This document shows, in pieces, positions 8,983 through 18,053 of a stretch of DNA of 64,000 bases. Position numbers and translations under genes: made by a program. The DNA comes from Streptomyces sp. VRA16 Mangrove soil. GTDB taxonomy: Bacteria; Actinomycetota; Actinomycetes; Streptomycetales; Streptomycetaceae. Position 1 is the stretch's first letter, and each line of letters starts with the position of its first letter. Under the pieces are notes generated by a model that saw only the letters and a list, made by a program, of their open reading frames with translations, was not told the origin of the DNA and searched no databases. The DNA lies in NCBI RefSeq assembly GCF_017377775.1, contig NZ_JAFVLN010000017.1, forward strand, positions 124,001 through 188,000, written 5' to 3'.

Positions 8983-10107
8983 ATGACCCGTACCACCGCC
9001 CTGGACGCCCTGCATCGTTCGCTCGGCGCCACGATGACCGACTTCGCCGGCTGGGACATGCCGCTGCGCTACGGAAGCGAGCGCGACGAGCACAACGCCG
9101 TACGCACGAAGGCCGGTCTCTTCGACCTCTCCCACATGGGCGAGATCACCGTCACCGGCGCCCAGGCCGTCGACCTGCTGAACTACGCGCTCGTCGGCAA
9201 CATCGGCTCGGTCGGCGTCGGCCGCGCCCGGTACACGATGATCTGCCGCGAGGACGGCGGCATCCTCGACGACCTGATCGTCTACCGGCTCGAAGACAGC
9301 ACGTACATGGTCGTCGCCAACGCGGGCAACGCGCAGATCGTCCTCGACGCCCTCACCGAGCGCGCCGCGGGCTTCGACGCCGAGGTCCGCGACGACCGGG
9401 ACGCGTACGCGCTGATCGCCGTGCAGGGCCCGGAGTCCCCCGCCATCGTCACGTCGGTCACCGACGCCGACCTGGACGGGCTCAAGTACTACGCGGGGCT
9501 GCCGGGCACCGTCGCGGGCGTCGAGGCGCTCATCGCCCGCACCGGCTACACCGGCGAGGACGGCTTCGAGCTGTTCGTCGCCCCGGCCGACGCCGAGAAG
9601 CTGTGGCAGGCGCTGACCGAGGCCGGCGCCGCGCACGGCCTGGTCCCGTGCGGCCTGTCCTGCCGTGACACGCTCCGCCTGGAGGCGGGCATGCCGCTGT
9701 ACGGACACGAGCTGACCACGGCCCTCACCCCCTTCGACGCCGGTCTGGGCCGCGTCGTCAAGTTCGAGAAGACGTCCACCGGAGAGCGCGGTGACGACTT
9801 CGTGGGCCGCGAGGCGCTGGCCGCCGCCGCCGAGCGCGCCGAGGCGAACCCGCCGCGGAGGCTCGTCGGCCTGATCGCCGAGGGCCGCCGGGTGCCGCGC
9901 GCCGGGATGCCGGTCGTCGCCGACGGCCAGGTGATCGGCGAGGTCACCTCCGGCGCCCCGTCCCCGACCCTGGGCAAGCCGATCGCCATCGCCTACGTGG
10001 ACGCGGCGCACGCCGAGCCGGGCACGGCGGGCGTGGGTGTCGACATCCGCGGTACGCACGAGCCGTACGAGGTCGTGGCCCTGCCGTTCTACAAGCGCCA
10101 GAAGTAG
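8983..10107 (+). CDS. gcvT: Glycine cleavage system T protein (aminomethyltransferase)
   Basis: GcvT moves the aminomethyl group from the lipoylated H protein to tetrahydrofolate, releasing ammonia and 5,10-methylene-THF. At 374 residues it has normal length, with hallmarks DFAGWDMPLRYGS, VRTKAGLFDLSHMGEI, GKARYT-like GRARYTMIC, ALIARTGYTGEDGFELF, LSCRDTLRLEAGMPLYGHEL and the C-terminal GCV_T_C barrel with SGAPSPTLGKPIA. ATG at 8983 has GGGAGC upstream and is 36 bases after the riboswitch hairpin. It is first in an operon with gcvH and glyA; the P and L proteins are not in this window. Confidence 0.97.
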   Translation: MTRTTALDALHRSLGATMTDFAGWDMPLRYGSERDEHNAVRTKAGLFDLSHMGEITVTGAQAVDLLNYALVGNIGSVGVGRARYTMICREDGGILDDLIVYRLEDSTYMVVANAGNAQIVLDALTERAAGFDAEVRDDRDAYALIAVQGPESPAIVTSVTDADLDGLKYYAGLPGTVAGVEALIARTGYTGEDGFELFVAPADAEKLWQALTEAGAAHGLVPCGLSCRDTLRLEAGMPLYGHELTTALTPFDAGLGRVVKFEKTSTGERGDDFVGREALAAAAERAEANPPRRLVGLIAEGRRVPRAGMPVVADGQVIGEVTSGAPSPTLGKPIAIAYVDAAHAEPGTAGVGVDIRGTHEPYEVVALPFYKRQK

Positions 10108-10183
10108 CGCGTGCGCCGTTCGTAGCAGACCCCCCGAGACCCGCCGTCAGCAGCACCTTCCCGCGTACAGGAGAATTCGCATC

Positions 10184-10561
10184 ATGAGCAACCCCCAGCA
10201 CCTGCGTTACAGCAAGGAGCACGAGTGGCTGTCGGCCGTCGAGGACGGCGTGGCGACGGTCGGCATCACCGAGCACGCGGCCAACGCGCTCGGCGACATC
10301 GTGTTCGTCCAGCTTCCCGAGGTCGGCGACACCATCACGGCGGGCGAGACCTGCGGTGAGCTGGAGTCCACCAAGTCGGTCTCCGACCTGTACTCCCCCG
10401 TGACCGGTGAGGTCGTCGAGGCGAACCAGGACGTCGTCGACGACCCCTCGCTCGTCAACTCGGCCCCGTTCGAGGGCGGTTGGCTGTTCAAGGTCCGCGT
10501 CGCCGAGGAGCCGAAGGACCTGCTCTCCGCCGACGAGTACACCGAGTTCTCCGGGAGCTGA
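10184..10561 (+). CDS. gcvH: Glycine cleavage system H protein (lipoyl carrier)
   Basis: GcvH shuttles the aminomethyl intermediate on a lipoyl arm between the P, T and L proteins. The protein has 125 residues, standard size. It starts with LRYSKEHEWLS and carries the lipoyl attachment motif ESTKSVSDLYSP with the lipoyl lysine at residue 64. ATG at 10184 follows ACAGGAGA with good spacing; the frame is open further upstream but there it only reads the end of gcvT in another frame. It lies 76 bp after gcvT and 7 bp before glyA, in the riboswitch-controlled operon. Confidence 0.97.
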   Translation: MSNPQHLRYSKEHEWLSAVEDGVATVGITEHAANALGDIVFVQLPEVGDTITAGETCGELESTKSVSDLYSPVTGEVVEANQDVVDDPSLVNSAPFEGGWLFKVRVAEEPKDLLSADEYTEFSGS

Positions 10562-10568
10562 CCCCCTG

Positions 10569-11831
10569 ATGTCCGCACTGAACGAATCCCTGCACGCGCT
10601 CGACCCCGAGGTCGCCGCGGCTGTGGACGCCGAGCTGAAGCGCCAGCAGTCCACGCTGGAGATGATCGCGTCCGAGAACTTCGCCCCGGTCGCCGTCATG
10701 GAGGCCCAGGGCTCGGTCCTCACCAACAAGTACGCGGAGGGCTACCCCGGCCGCCGCTACTACGGCGGCTGCGAGCACGTCGACGTCACCGAGCAGATCG
10801 CCATCGACCGGGTGAAGGAGCTGTTCGGCGCCGAGTACGCCAACGTGCAGCCGCACTCGGGCGCCTCCGCGAACCAGGCCGCCCTGTTCGCGATCGCCCA
10901 GCCCGGCGACACGATCCTCGGCCTCGACCTGGCGCACGGCGGTCACCTCACGCACGGCATGCGCCTGAACTTCTCCGGCAAGCAGTTCAACGTGGTCGCG
11001 TACCACGTGGACGACACGACCGGCCTGGTCGACATGGCCGAGGTCGAGCGGCTCGCCAAGGAGCACCGCCCGAAGGTGATCATCGCGGGCTGGTCGGCGT
11101 ACCCGCGCCACCTGGACTTCGCCGAGTTCCGTCGCATCGCCGACGAGGTCGAGGCGTACCTGTGGGTCGACATGGCGCACTTCGCGGGCCTGGTGGCCGC
11201 GGGCCTGCACCCGAACCCGGTCCCGTTCGCGGACGTCGTCACCTCCACGACGCACAAGACGCTGGGCGGCCCGCGCGGCGGCATCATCCTGGCCCGCAAC
11301 AAGGACTTCGCGAAGAAGCTGAACTCCGCGGTGTTCCCGGGCTTCCAGGGCGGCCCCCTGGAGCACGTGATCGCGGCCAAGGCGGTCTCCTTCAAGGTCG
11401 CCGCGTCGGAGGAGTTCAAGGAGCGCCAGGAGCGCACGATCGAGGGTGCCCGCATCCTCGCCGAGCGTCTGACGGCCGCGGACTCCCGCGAGGCGGGCGT
11501 GAACGTGCTGTCCGGGGGCACCGAGGTCCACCTGGTCCTCGTCGACCTGCGCGACAGCGAGCTCGACGGCCAGCAGGCCGAGGACCGGCTGCACGAGGTC
11601 GGCATCACGGTCAACCGCAACGCGGTCCCGAACGACCCGCGCCCGCCGATGGTCACCTCCGGTCTGCGCATCGGCACGCCGGCGCTGGCCACCCGCGGTT
11701 TCGACGCCGACGACTTCCGTGAGGTCGCCGACGTGATCGCGCTCGCCCTCAAGCCGTCCTACGACGCCGAGGCGCTCAAGGCCCGCGTGACCGCTCTGGC
11801 CGACAAGCACCCGCTGTACCCCGGCCTGTAG
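10569..11831 (+). CDS. glyA: Serine hydroxymethyltransferase
   Basis: A PLP enzyme that interconverts serine and glycine with THF/methylene-THF, linking glycine cleavage to one-carbon metabolism. The 420-residue length is normal. Motifs: LEMIASENFAPVAVMEAQGSVLTNKYAEGYPG in the N-terminal region (broken here by description), cofactor contacts in VQPHSGASANQAA, and the Schiff-base motif THKTLGGPRGG with PLP lysine at residue 230. ATG at 10569 lies 7 bp after gcvH with GGGAGCTGA upstream. A strong terminator follows 30 bp after the stop, so this is probably the end of the main riboswitch transcript. Confidence 0.97.
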   Translation: MSALNESLHALDPEVAAAVDAELKRQQSTLEMIASENFAPVAVMEAQGSVLTNKYAEGYPGRRYYGGCEHVDVTEQIAIDRVKELFGAEYANVQPHSGASANQAALFAIAQPGDTILGLDLAHGGHLTHGMRLNFSGKQFNVVAYHVDDTTGLVDMAEVERLAKEHRPKVIIAGWSAYPRHLDFAEFRRIADEVEAYLWVDMAHFAGLVAAGLHPNPVPFADVVTSTTHKTLGGPRGGIILARNKDFAKKLNSAVFPGFQGGPLEHVIAAKAVSFKVAASEEFKERQERTIEGARILAERLTAADSREAGVNVLSGGTEVHLVLVDLRDSELDGQQAEDRLHEVGITVNRNAVPNDPRPPMVTSGLRIGTPALATRGFDADDFREVADVIALALKPSYDAEALKARVTALADKHPLYPGL

Positions 11832-11861
11832 CAATTACGTACGCTTTGAGACGTACGGACT

Positions 11862-11905
11862 TTCGGGGCACCCCGCACACTGGGAAGTGAGCGGGGTGCC
11901 CCGAA
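11862..11905 (+). terminator. Intrinsic-type terminator between glyA and sdaA
   Basis: Positions 11862-11876 pair perfectly with 11891-11905 (15-bp stem, 14-nt loop). It sits 30 bp after the glyA stop and 84 bp before sdaA. There is little U tract, as is usual in Streptomyces. It implies that sdaA has its own promoter or is expressed by readthrough. Confidence 0.75.
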
Positions 11906-11989
11906 CCACGTCCCCCCACAGCCCCACCCCTTCTCCGCCCCGCTTGTCCCGGCAGACAACGGCGTCTACCACCACCATTGGAGTTCCCC

Positions 11990-13360
11990 GTGGCCATCTC
12001 GGTCTTCGACCTGTTCTCGATCGGCATCGGCCCGTCCAGCTCCCACACGGTCGGCCCCATGCGCGCGGCGCGGATGTTCGCCCGGCGCCTGAAGAACGAG
12101 GGCCTGCTGGCCCACGTCGCCTCGATACGGTCCGAGCTGTACGGCTCCCTGGGCGCGACCGGACACGGGCACGGCACCCCGAAGGCGGTGCTGCTCGGCC
12201 TGGAGGGCGAGTCGCCGCGCACGGTCGACGTGGAGCACGCCGACGAGCGCGTCGAGGCGATCAAGAGCTCCGGCCGGATCAGCCTGCTCGGCGTGCACGA
12301 GATCGGCTTCGACTTCGACGCGGACCTGATCCTGCACCGCCGCAAGGCGCTGCCGTACCACGCGAACGGCATGAGCCTGTGGGCGTACGACGCCGACGGC
12401 AAGGAACTGCTGACCAAGACGTACTACTCGGTCGGCGGCGGCTTCGTGGTCGATGAGGACGCGGTGGCGGGCGAGAACCCGATCGTCCCTGACGACACGG
12501 TCCTGAAGTACCCCTTCCGCACCGGCGACGAGCTGCTGCGCCTGAGCAACGAGACCGGCCTGTCCATCCCGGCGCTGATGCTGGAGAACGAGAAGGCCTG
12601 GCGCACCGAGGACGAGATCCGCGCGGGCCTCCTGGAGATCTGGCGCGTGATGCAGGCGTGCGTGTCGCGCGGCATGGCCCGCGAGGGCATCCTGCCGGGC
12701 GGCCTCAAGGTCCGCCGCAGGGCCGCGAGCTCGGCCCGCAAGCTGCGCGCCGAGGGCGATCCGCTGGCGCACGCCATGGAGTGGATCACCCTGTACGCGA
12801 TGGCGGTGAACGAGGAGAACGCGGCGGGCGGCCGGGTCGTGACGGCGCCGACGAACGGCGCGGCGGGCATCATCCCCGCGGTCCTGCACTACTACGTGAA
12901 CTTCGTGCCCGGCGCCGACGAGGAGGGCGTCGTCCGCTTCATGCTCTCCGCGGGCGCCATCGGCATGCTCTTCAAGGAGAACGCCTCGATCTCCGGCGCC
13001 GAGGTCGGCTGCCAGGGCGAGGTCGGCTCGGCCTGCTCGATGGCGGCGGGCGCCCTGGCCGAGGTGCTCGGCGGCTCCCCGGAGCAGGTGGAGAACGCGG
13101 CGGAGATCGGCATGGAGCACAACCTCGGCCTGACCTGCGACCCGGTCGGCGGCCTGGTGCAGATCCCGTGCATCGAGCGCAACGGCATGGCGGCGGTCAA
13201 GGCCGTCACCGCGGCCAAGATGGCGATGCGCGGCGACGGCTCGCACAAGGTGTCCCTGGACAAGGTCATCAAGACCATGCGGGACACCGGTGCGGACATG
13301 AGCGTCAAGTACAAGGAGACGGCGAGGGGCGGCCTCGCCGTCAACATCATCGAGTGCTGA
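11990..13360 (+). CDS. sdaA: L-serine ammonia-lyase (L-serine dehydratase), single-chain iron-sulfur type
   Basis: The enzyme converts L-serine to pyruvate and ammonia with a [4Fe-4S] cluster. At 456 residues it is the fused one-chain form: an N-terminal beta domain beginning AISVFDLFSIGIGPSSSHTVGPM and a C-terminal alpha domain with GAVGMLF-like AGAIGMLFKENASISGAE, GCQGEVGSACSMAAG and LTCDPVGGLVQIPCIERN, which supply the likely cluster cysteines. GTG at 11990 is preferred over TTG at 11978 because TTGGAG lies 7 bases upstream of it. It consumes the serine made by glyA, so the cluster forms a glycine-serine-pyruvate route. Its stop overlaps the convergent beta-helix gene by 14 bp. Confidence 0.95.
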   Translation: MAISVFDLFSIGIGPSSSHTVGPMRAARMFARRLKNEGLLAHVASIRSELYGSLGATGHGHGTPKAVLLGLEGESPRTVDVEHADERVEAIKSSGRISLLGVHEIGFDFDADLILHRRKALPYHANGMSLWAYDADGKELLTKTYYSVGGGFVVDEDAVAGENPIVPDDTVLKYPFRTGDELLRLSNETGLSIPALMLENEKAWRTEDEIRAGLLEIWRVMQACVSRGMAREGILPGGLKVRRRAASSARKLRAEGDPLAHAMEWITLYAMAVNEENAAGGRVVTAPTNGAAGIIPAVLHYYVNFVPGADEEGVVRFMLSAGAIGMLFKENASISGAEVGCQGEVGSACSMAAGALAEVLGGSPEQVENAAEIGMEHNLGLTCDPVGGLVQIPCIERNGMAAVKAVTAAKMAMRGDGSHKVSLDKVIKTMRDTGADMSVKYKETARGGLAVNIIEC

Positions 13361-16055
13361 CCGCCTTCCACCAGTCGACGGCGACGCCGCCGCGCGGTGC
13401 GACGAGGTAGACGTCGTGGGTGCCGGTCAGCGGTGCGGGCAGGGCGAGCGAGGTCTCCCGCCAGGTGTCGGCGCCGCCGGTGTCCGGCACCGGCAGGGTG
13501 GCGACGACGCGTCCGTGCGGTGAGCCGAGACGCAGTTCGAGGCGGGTGCCCGGTGCCGGGCGGTCGGCGGCGAGCCGGACGCTCAGCCGGTCCGCGCCCG
13601 CGCCGAACGCCACGGACCGGAAGCCGAGCGCGTCGCCGCTGCCCAGCGCACCGCTGCTCGCAAGGTCGGCGGTCCCGGGGCCGCTCTGTGCCCGCTCGGC
13701 CTGGACCGGGCTCGCCGCGTCGGGCCCGTCGGCGTAGAGCCGGACGTCCGTGACCTGCCAGGGGACCGACCCGTCCGCGGTGAGCGTGAAGCGCAGAAAG
13801 CGGGCCGTCTGCGGGGCGAACGTGGCGTCCTGCGCGAAGGCGCCGCCGCCGACCGTGGCGAGCGGTGCGCCGAAGTGCGTGCCGTCGTCACTGGCGGCGA
13901 CCGTCCAGCCGGCGGCCTGGCCGGTCGCGTCGAGGCCCGCGTCGAGCACCACTCGGTCGAAGGTCTTCGCGGTGCCCAGGTCGAGGGTGAGCGACTGGCC
14001 GGCGCGCTGCGCCGCGGGGGCCGTCCAGCGGGTCGGGGTCTGCCCGTCGACGGCGGCCGAGGCGTCCGAGCCGTCGCTCGACGTCGCCTTCCAGTCCCCG
14101 CGCCGCACCTGCGTCGTGCAGCCGGGCAGCGAGCAGCCCGACGACCAGATCGCGTCGCCGTACTCGTAGGCGCCCTGGTCGGGGGCCGCGCCCCGGTAGG
14201 AGCCGGTGACGCCGTCGATCGTCTCGCCCGCGTCGATGGCGGGTGAGCCGTCCTTCAGCCACAGCTCGCCGTTGCGCGCGTCCTCGTAGAGCGGGTCGGC
14301 GGGCGGGGTGAGGTTGGTGCGGGCGACGGCGGGCGGGTCGCCGAGGCCGCCGGTGATCTCGATGGACTGGCGCACGATGTTGTTGGAGAAGACGGTCCCG
14401 GAGGCGTCGAGGGAGCCGTTCATCCGGATCGTGGGGCCGGTGATGCCTTCGCCGTAGCTGGAGTTCTGGTCGCGGTTGCCGGTGCTGGAGGTGCCGTGCG
14501 CGTTGAAGAAGGAGCCGTTGCGGCCGATGTTCCAGGCGACGTTGTGGTGCAGCAGGAAGTTCGCCGAGGAGTTGTCGACGTAGTAGCCGATCTGGCCGTC
14601 GTGGTCGTGGGTGGTGTTGTGGTCGACGGAGGTGCCGGACGCGTCGAGGTTGCAGCAGACGTAGAAGGAACTGCCGTCGCGGGACGAACGCATGCCTTCC
14701 GACAGGTCGTTGTAGGCGATGCGGTTGTCGTGGAACGGGACGCCGTTGAGCTGCCACGCCGTGTCGATGCCCGAACGGCCGGTGCGGCGCACGGTGTTGT
14801 GCGTGATCGTCTGGTTGCTGCCGTTGACCTCGATGCCGGGGGTGTAGCTGCCCATCCAACCCACGTCGTGGATCAGCGAGTTGGTGACCGTGTTGTGGTC
14901 GCCGCGGACGAGGACGCCGGTGCCCGCCGAGTCGGAGATCTCGCTGTCGCGCAGGGTGTTGCCGTGCCCGCGGATCTGCACGCCGGAGTCGAGGATCCGG
15001 GAGGCGACGATGTGCCCCTCGCCCGGCTCGATGGCCAGGTCGCTGTCGGCGGGCATGGGGAGCGTGGAGAACTCCGAGACGTAGCGGGCGCGCAGCCCGC
15101 TCACCGTCACGCCGCGCGAGTCGTCGCCGGTGCGCAGCGAGGTGCCCCACAGGCTCAGGCCGCGCACGTTCACGTATGAGGACGAGCGGAGGTCGACGCC
15201 CCAGGCGCGGTACTTGGCCGTGACGGTGTGCCCGCGCATACCGCCCTTCGGCGGAACCATGTAGAGGCGGTGCGCGGCGTGGTCGTAGTACCACTCGCCG
15301 GGCTGGTCCAGGGCGGCCTTCGCACCCACGAGGTAGTAGTTGCGGTAGTTCTGGTCGCCCATGCACAGCGGCGTGCAGCGGTGGTTGCCGCCCTTGAAGT
15401 CGAGGGTGCCGGCGCCGGAGGCGGTGACCGTGCCGGTCTGCTGGGCCCAGGGGTTGGAGCCCGCCCACAGGTGCACGGTCGCGCCGGTCCAGTCGGTGCC
15501 CGCGGGCAGGTCCGGGTCGTCGATGTGCTGGGAGGTCGAGGTGCGCTCGGCGACCGCCCAGGTGGCGTCGAGGGGATCGGCGCCCGCATTGGGCCAGCGG
15601 CCCTCGGCGGCCCGTTCCCCGTCCAGGAACAGGGCGTTCTCGCTCGGGTCGAGAGGGAGCCGGACATCAGCGGCGACGAGCCCGCCGCCCGCGTCCCGCC
15701 AGCCGCCGGCCTTCTCGGTGCCGTCGACGACGACGGCTCCGTCACCGGCCGCGGCCAGGGTGACGGGCGCGTGCGCGGTGCCGGACGGCGGGGTGACCTG
15801 CTCCCGGTAACGGCCCGCGTGGATCAGGCAGGTGTCGCCGGGGCGGACCAGGTCGGTGCAGCGGCCGATGGTGCGCAGGGGGTGCGCGGCGCTGCCCGGC
15901 GCCCGGTCCGAGCCGTCGGGGGCGACGTGCAGGACGCGGCCGGCGGGGGCGGCGGCCTGTACGGGGGCGCTGACACCGAGGGCCGAGACGGCCGCGAGGG
16001 CGGCGACCGCCGCTGCGGCGAGCAGAGCTCCGGGTCTGGAGCGGGCAGGGGTCAT
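13347..16055 (-). CDS. Secreted right-handed parallel beta-helix protein with C-terminal F5/8C-like domain
   Basis: A 902-residue secreted protein, probably acting on or binding a polysaccharide. Residues 1-36 are a signal peptide (hydrophobic Ala-rich run ending VQAAAPA). LHVAPDGSDRAPGSAAHPLRTI starts a pectate-lyase-like beta-helix with parallel repeats (for example NTLRDSEISDSAGTGVLVRG, HNTVTNSLIHDV, NQTITHNTVRRTGRSGID) over about residues 45-640. About 650-780 looks like an F5/8 type C (discoidin) domain (SAAVDGQTPTRWTAP, SLTLDLGTAKTFDRVVLD), and the last 110 residues resemble a CBM6-like module. The catalytic family cannot be assigned. ATG at 16055 chosen; GTG at 16085 is an alternative. 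Confidence 0.82.
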   Translation of the reverse strand: MTPARSRPGALLAAAAVAALAAVSALGVSAPVQAAAPAGRVLHVAPDGSDRAPGSAAHPLRTIGRCTDLVRPGDTCLIHAGRYREQVTPPSGTAHAPVTLAAAGDGAVVVDGTEKAGGWRDAGGGLVAADVRLPLDPSENALFLDGERAAEGRWPNAGADPLDATWAVAERTSTSQHIDDPDLPAGTDWTGATVHLWAGSNPWAQQTGTVTASGAGTLDFKGGNHRCTPLCMGDQNYRNYYLVGAKAALDQPGEWYYDHAAHRLYMVPPKGGMRGHTVTAKYRAWGVDLRSSSYVNVRGLSLWGTSLRTGDDSRGVTVSGLRARYVSEFSTLPMPADSDLAIEPGEGHIVASRILDSGVQIRGHGNTLRDSEISDSAGTGVLVRGDHNTVTNSLIHDVGWMGSYTPGIEVNGSNQTITHNTVRRTGRSGIDTAWQLNGVPFHDNRIAYNDLSEGMRSSRDGSSFYVCCNLDASGTSVDHNTTHDHDGQIGYYVDNSSANFLLHHNVAWNIGRNGSFFNAHGTSSTGNRDQNSSYGEGITGPTIRMNGSLDASGTVFSNNIVRQSIEITGGLGDPPAVARTNLTPPADPLYEDARNGELWLKDGSPAIDAGETIDGVTGSYRGAAPDQGAYEYGDAIWSSGCSLPGCTTQVRRGDWKATSSDGSDASAAVDGQTPTRWTAPAAQRAGQSLTLDLGTAKTFDRVVLDAGLDATGQAAGWTVAASDDGTHFGAPLATVGGGAFAQDATFAPQTARFLRFTLTADGSVPWQVTDVRLYADGPDAASPVQAERAQSGPGTADLASSGALGSGDALGFRSVAFGAGADRLSVRLAADRPAPGTRLELRLGSPHGRVVATLPVPDTGGADTWRETSLALPAPLTGTHDVYLVAPRGGVAVDWWKAVSTR

Positions 16056-16168
16056 CGGAGGACTGTCCCTTCGTCGCGACGGCACACTCGTTCACGTACA
16101 TGTCCATGGTTCACGAACGCGGGTACAGCGTCTCCGTTGAGCGCAAGCCGGTCAATGGACATGACGAA

Positions 16169-16203
16169 AGAGGTCCGATCTCTGCCTACGAGATCGGACC
16201 TCT
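16169..16203 (-). terminator. 13-bp-stem terminator downstream of L,D-transpeptidase gene
   Basis: Positions 16169-16181 pair perfectly with 16191-16203 around a 9-nt loop. On the minus strand the stem is followed by a short T-containing run. It lies 46 bp after the stop of the L,D-transpeptidase gene and upstream of the beta-helix gene, so it separates two co-directional genes. Confidence 0.75.
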
Positions 16204-16248
16204 GCTCGTCCTGCTTCTGTGCGCCGGCCGGTGGGGCGGCTCAGTGCG

Positions 16249-17253
16249 TCACAGCGCGGCGGTCGTCCCCTCGCCCGAACCGCTCTCCGCCAGCCACTGG
16301 TCCCAGCCCAGGTTGAAGTCGGCGTAGCCGTTGTCGGCCGGGGCCTTCGCGCGCGGGGAGCCGGAGATGGTGACCGGGTCACCCTGCTTGACCTGCTGGT
16401 AGAACCACTTGGCGTCGGACATCGACAGGTGGACGCAGCCGTGCGAACCGCGCGCGCTGCCGCTGCCCGGGTTCGGGTCACCGGTCGAGTAGTGCACGTA
16501 CGTACCGGACTGGGTCAGGTGCACGTCCCAGGGCAGCGTCAGGTCGTAGTAGTTGGCGCTGCCCTTGTCGCAGCTGATGCCGACGCTGCAGGAGGTCATG
16601 TGGACCTTCTCCTGCTTGTCGATGACGGCCATCGTGCCGTTCCAGGTCGGGTACTGGGCGCTGCCCGCGTTGATGGACAGGGTGCGCAGCGTGGACCCGT
16701 TCTTGGTGACCTTCATGGTGTGTCCGGTGACCGAGACGTCGGCGCGGACGTCGTCGCCGACCTTGAAGGTGTGGGTGTAACTGTGCACGCCGTAGCGGCC
16801 GTTGCCGTTGGAGACGCCCTCCATGTCGGCGACGACCTTCACCTGCGTCCCCGACGGCCAGTAGTCCTTGGGCCGCCAGTCGGCGCGCTTGTCGCCGAAC
16901 CAGTGCCAGGCGCCGGCCACCTGCGTCGAGGCACTGACCTTCATGTGCTTCTCGACCGAGGCGCGGGCGCTCTTCGCCACCGGGTCGGTGAAGATCACCG
17001 ATACGGGCATCGCCACACCGACCGTGGCCCCGGACTGCGGCATGATCGTCTCCAGGAGCATCGGCGGGCCCTTGGGCTTCGCCGGCGAGGGCGACGCGCT
17101 CGCGCTCGGCTTCCCCGAGGCCTTCCCGTCGCTGCCGCCCGCCTTGTCGTCACTGCCGCCCCCGCCGCAGGCGCTCGCCCCCACCAGCACCGCGACCGTC
17201 ATGAGCGCGATCCCTATTCCGCCGCCCTTGCGCCGTCCCACGACCTGCCCCAC
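16249..17253 (-). CDS. L,D-transpeptidase lipoprotein (Ig-like plus YkuD domains), copy 1
   Basis: An extracellular enzyme that forms 3-3 cross-links in peptidoglycan or attaches proteins. The protein has 334 residues: lipoprotein signal with GASAC (lipid Cys29), a GGGGSDDK linker, one Ig-like domain (LETIMPQSGATVGVAMPVSVIF; WFGDKRADWRPKDYW) and a C-terminal YkuD domain with the catalytic motif GSHGCVHLS (nucleophile Cys273). The upstream histidine motif is YVHYSTGD rather than the HGNYW of the two other copies in this window, so it belongs to a different subgroup. GTG at 17253 is taken; a second GTG 4 codons in is possible. Divergent from the GH25 gene. Confidence 0.92.
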   Translation of the reverse strand: MGQVVGRRKGGGIGIALMTVAVLVGASACGGGGSDDKAGGSDGKASGKPSASASPSPAKPKGPPMLLETIMPQSGATVGVAMPVSVIFTDPVAKSARASVEKHMKVSASTQVAGAWHWFGDKRADWRPKDYWPSGTQVKVVADMEGVSNGNGRYGVHSYTHTFKVGDDVRADVSVTGHTMKVTKNGSTLRTLSINAGSAQYPTWNGTMAVIDKQEKVHMTSCSVGISCDKGSANYYDLTLPWDVHLTQSGTYVHYSTGDPNPGSGSARGSHGCVHLSMSDAKWFYQQVKQGDPVTISGSPRAKAPADNGYADFNLGWDQWLAESGSGEGTTAAL

Positions 17254-17329
17254 TCTCGCTAGATCCGCGCCCCCCGATCGGGGCCCGGCCCACTGTCAGA
17301 CCCCTCTTCGGGTGGGCTCAGTTGCACCG

Positions 17330-17363
17330 GCCCGTGTAAAGCGTGTTCCAAGAACACACGGGC
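17330..17363. promoter_or_regulatory. Nested inverted repeats between L,D-transpeptidase and muramidase genes
   Basis: GTGTTC (17343-17348) and GAACAC (17352-17357) form a perfect 6-3-6 dyad, and GCCCGTGT (17330-17337) is complementary to ACACGGGC (17356-17363), partly sharing bases. The site lies in the 240-bp divergent promoter region of two cell-wall enzyme genes, so an operator acting on both is possible; an RNA hairpin is the alternative. No regulator is identified. Confidence 0.45.
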
Positions 17364-17493
17364 TCACACCGCGGTCTCCCTTTCGACGGTTCACCTCGGC
17401 GATGTACGGGTGTCCCGAAGGTGACCACAGAGCCCGGTGTTTCCGGGACGATGGAGCTCCGACCTCGTCGCCCCACCGACCAGGAGGCCCCGC

Positions 17494-18045
17494 ATGCTGC
17501 GCGGCATCGATGTCAGCTCGTACCAGTCCACGTTCGACACGGACGGTCTGTCGTTCGTCTTCATCAAGGCGACGGAGGGCCGCTCGTACGTCAATCCACG
17601 CCTCGCCCACCAGACGAAACTGGCCCGCGACGGCGGCTGCGTCGTCGGGTTCTACCACTTCCTGTGGCCGGGGAACCTGACCGCACAGGCCGAGTACTTC
17701 GTGAGCAAGGCCCCGGAGAAGGCGGGGGATCTACTGGCCGTGGACTGGGAGACGACCGGGGACGGCACCCACGCGAGCAACGCCGAGAAGGACCGGTTCA
17801 TTCGCGAGGTCAAGCGGTTGCGGCCGGACAACCGATGCCTCTTGTACTGCAACCGCGACTCCTGGCTGCATCGCGATGCGACGTCGTACGCGGGCGACGG
17901 CCTGTGGATCGCCGACTACGTGACCGCCGGGAAGCCGCGCATCAAGGCGAAGTGGACCTTCCACCAGTACACGGACCACCCGCACGACAAGGACGTGGCC
18001 GCATTCGACAGCGAGAGCGCGCTGCGCGCATGGGCCACGCCCTGA
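17494..18045 (+). CDS. GH25-family muramidase (lysozyme-like)
   Basis: A 183-residue glycoside hydrolase of family 25, which cuts the MurNAc-GlcNAc backbone. Family motifs are in order: GIDVSSYQ (Asp6), FVFIKATEG, VGFYHF, LLAVDWETT with the acidic pair Asp84/Glu86, LLYCNRDSW and LWIADY. ATG at 17494 has AGGAGG 7 bases upstream, which rules out the longer frame. No signal peptide is visible, unusual for an extracellular wall lytic enzyme, so it may be exported by another route, be intracellular, or be a phage-derived endolysin-like protein. Divergent from an L,D-transpeptidase. Confidence 0.9.
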   Translation: MLRGIDVSSYQSTFDTDGLSFVFIKATEGRSYVNPRLAHQTKLARDGGCVVGFYHFLWPGNLTAQAEYFVSKAPEKAGDLLAVDWETTGDGTHASNAEKDRFIREVKRLRPDNRCLLYCNRDSWLHRDATSYAGDGLWIADYVTAGKPRIKAKWTFHQYTDHPHDKDVAAFDSESALRAWATP

Positions 18046-18053
18046 CCCGAGCG

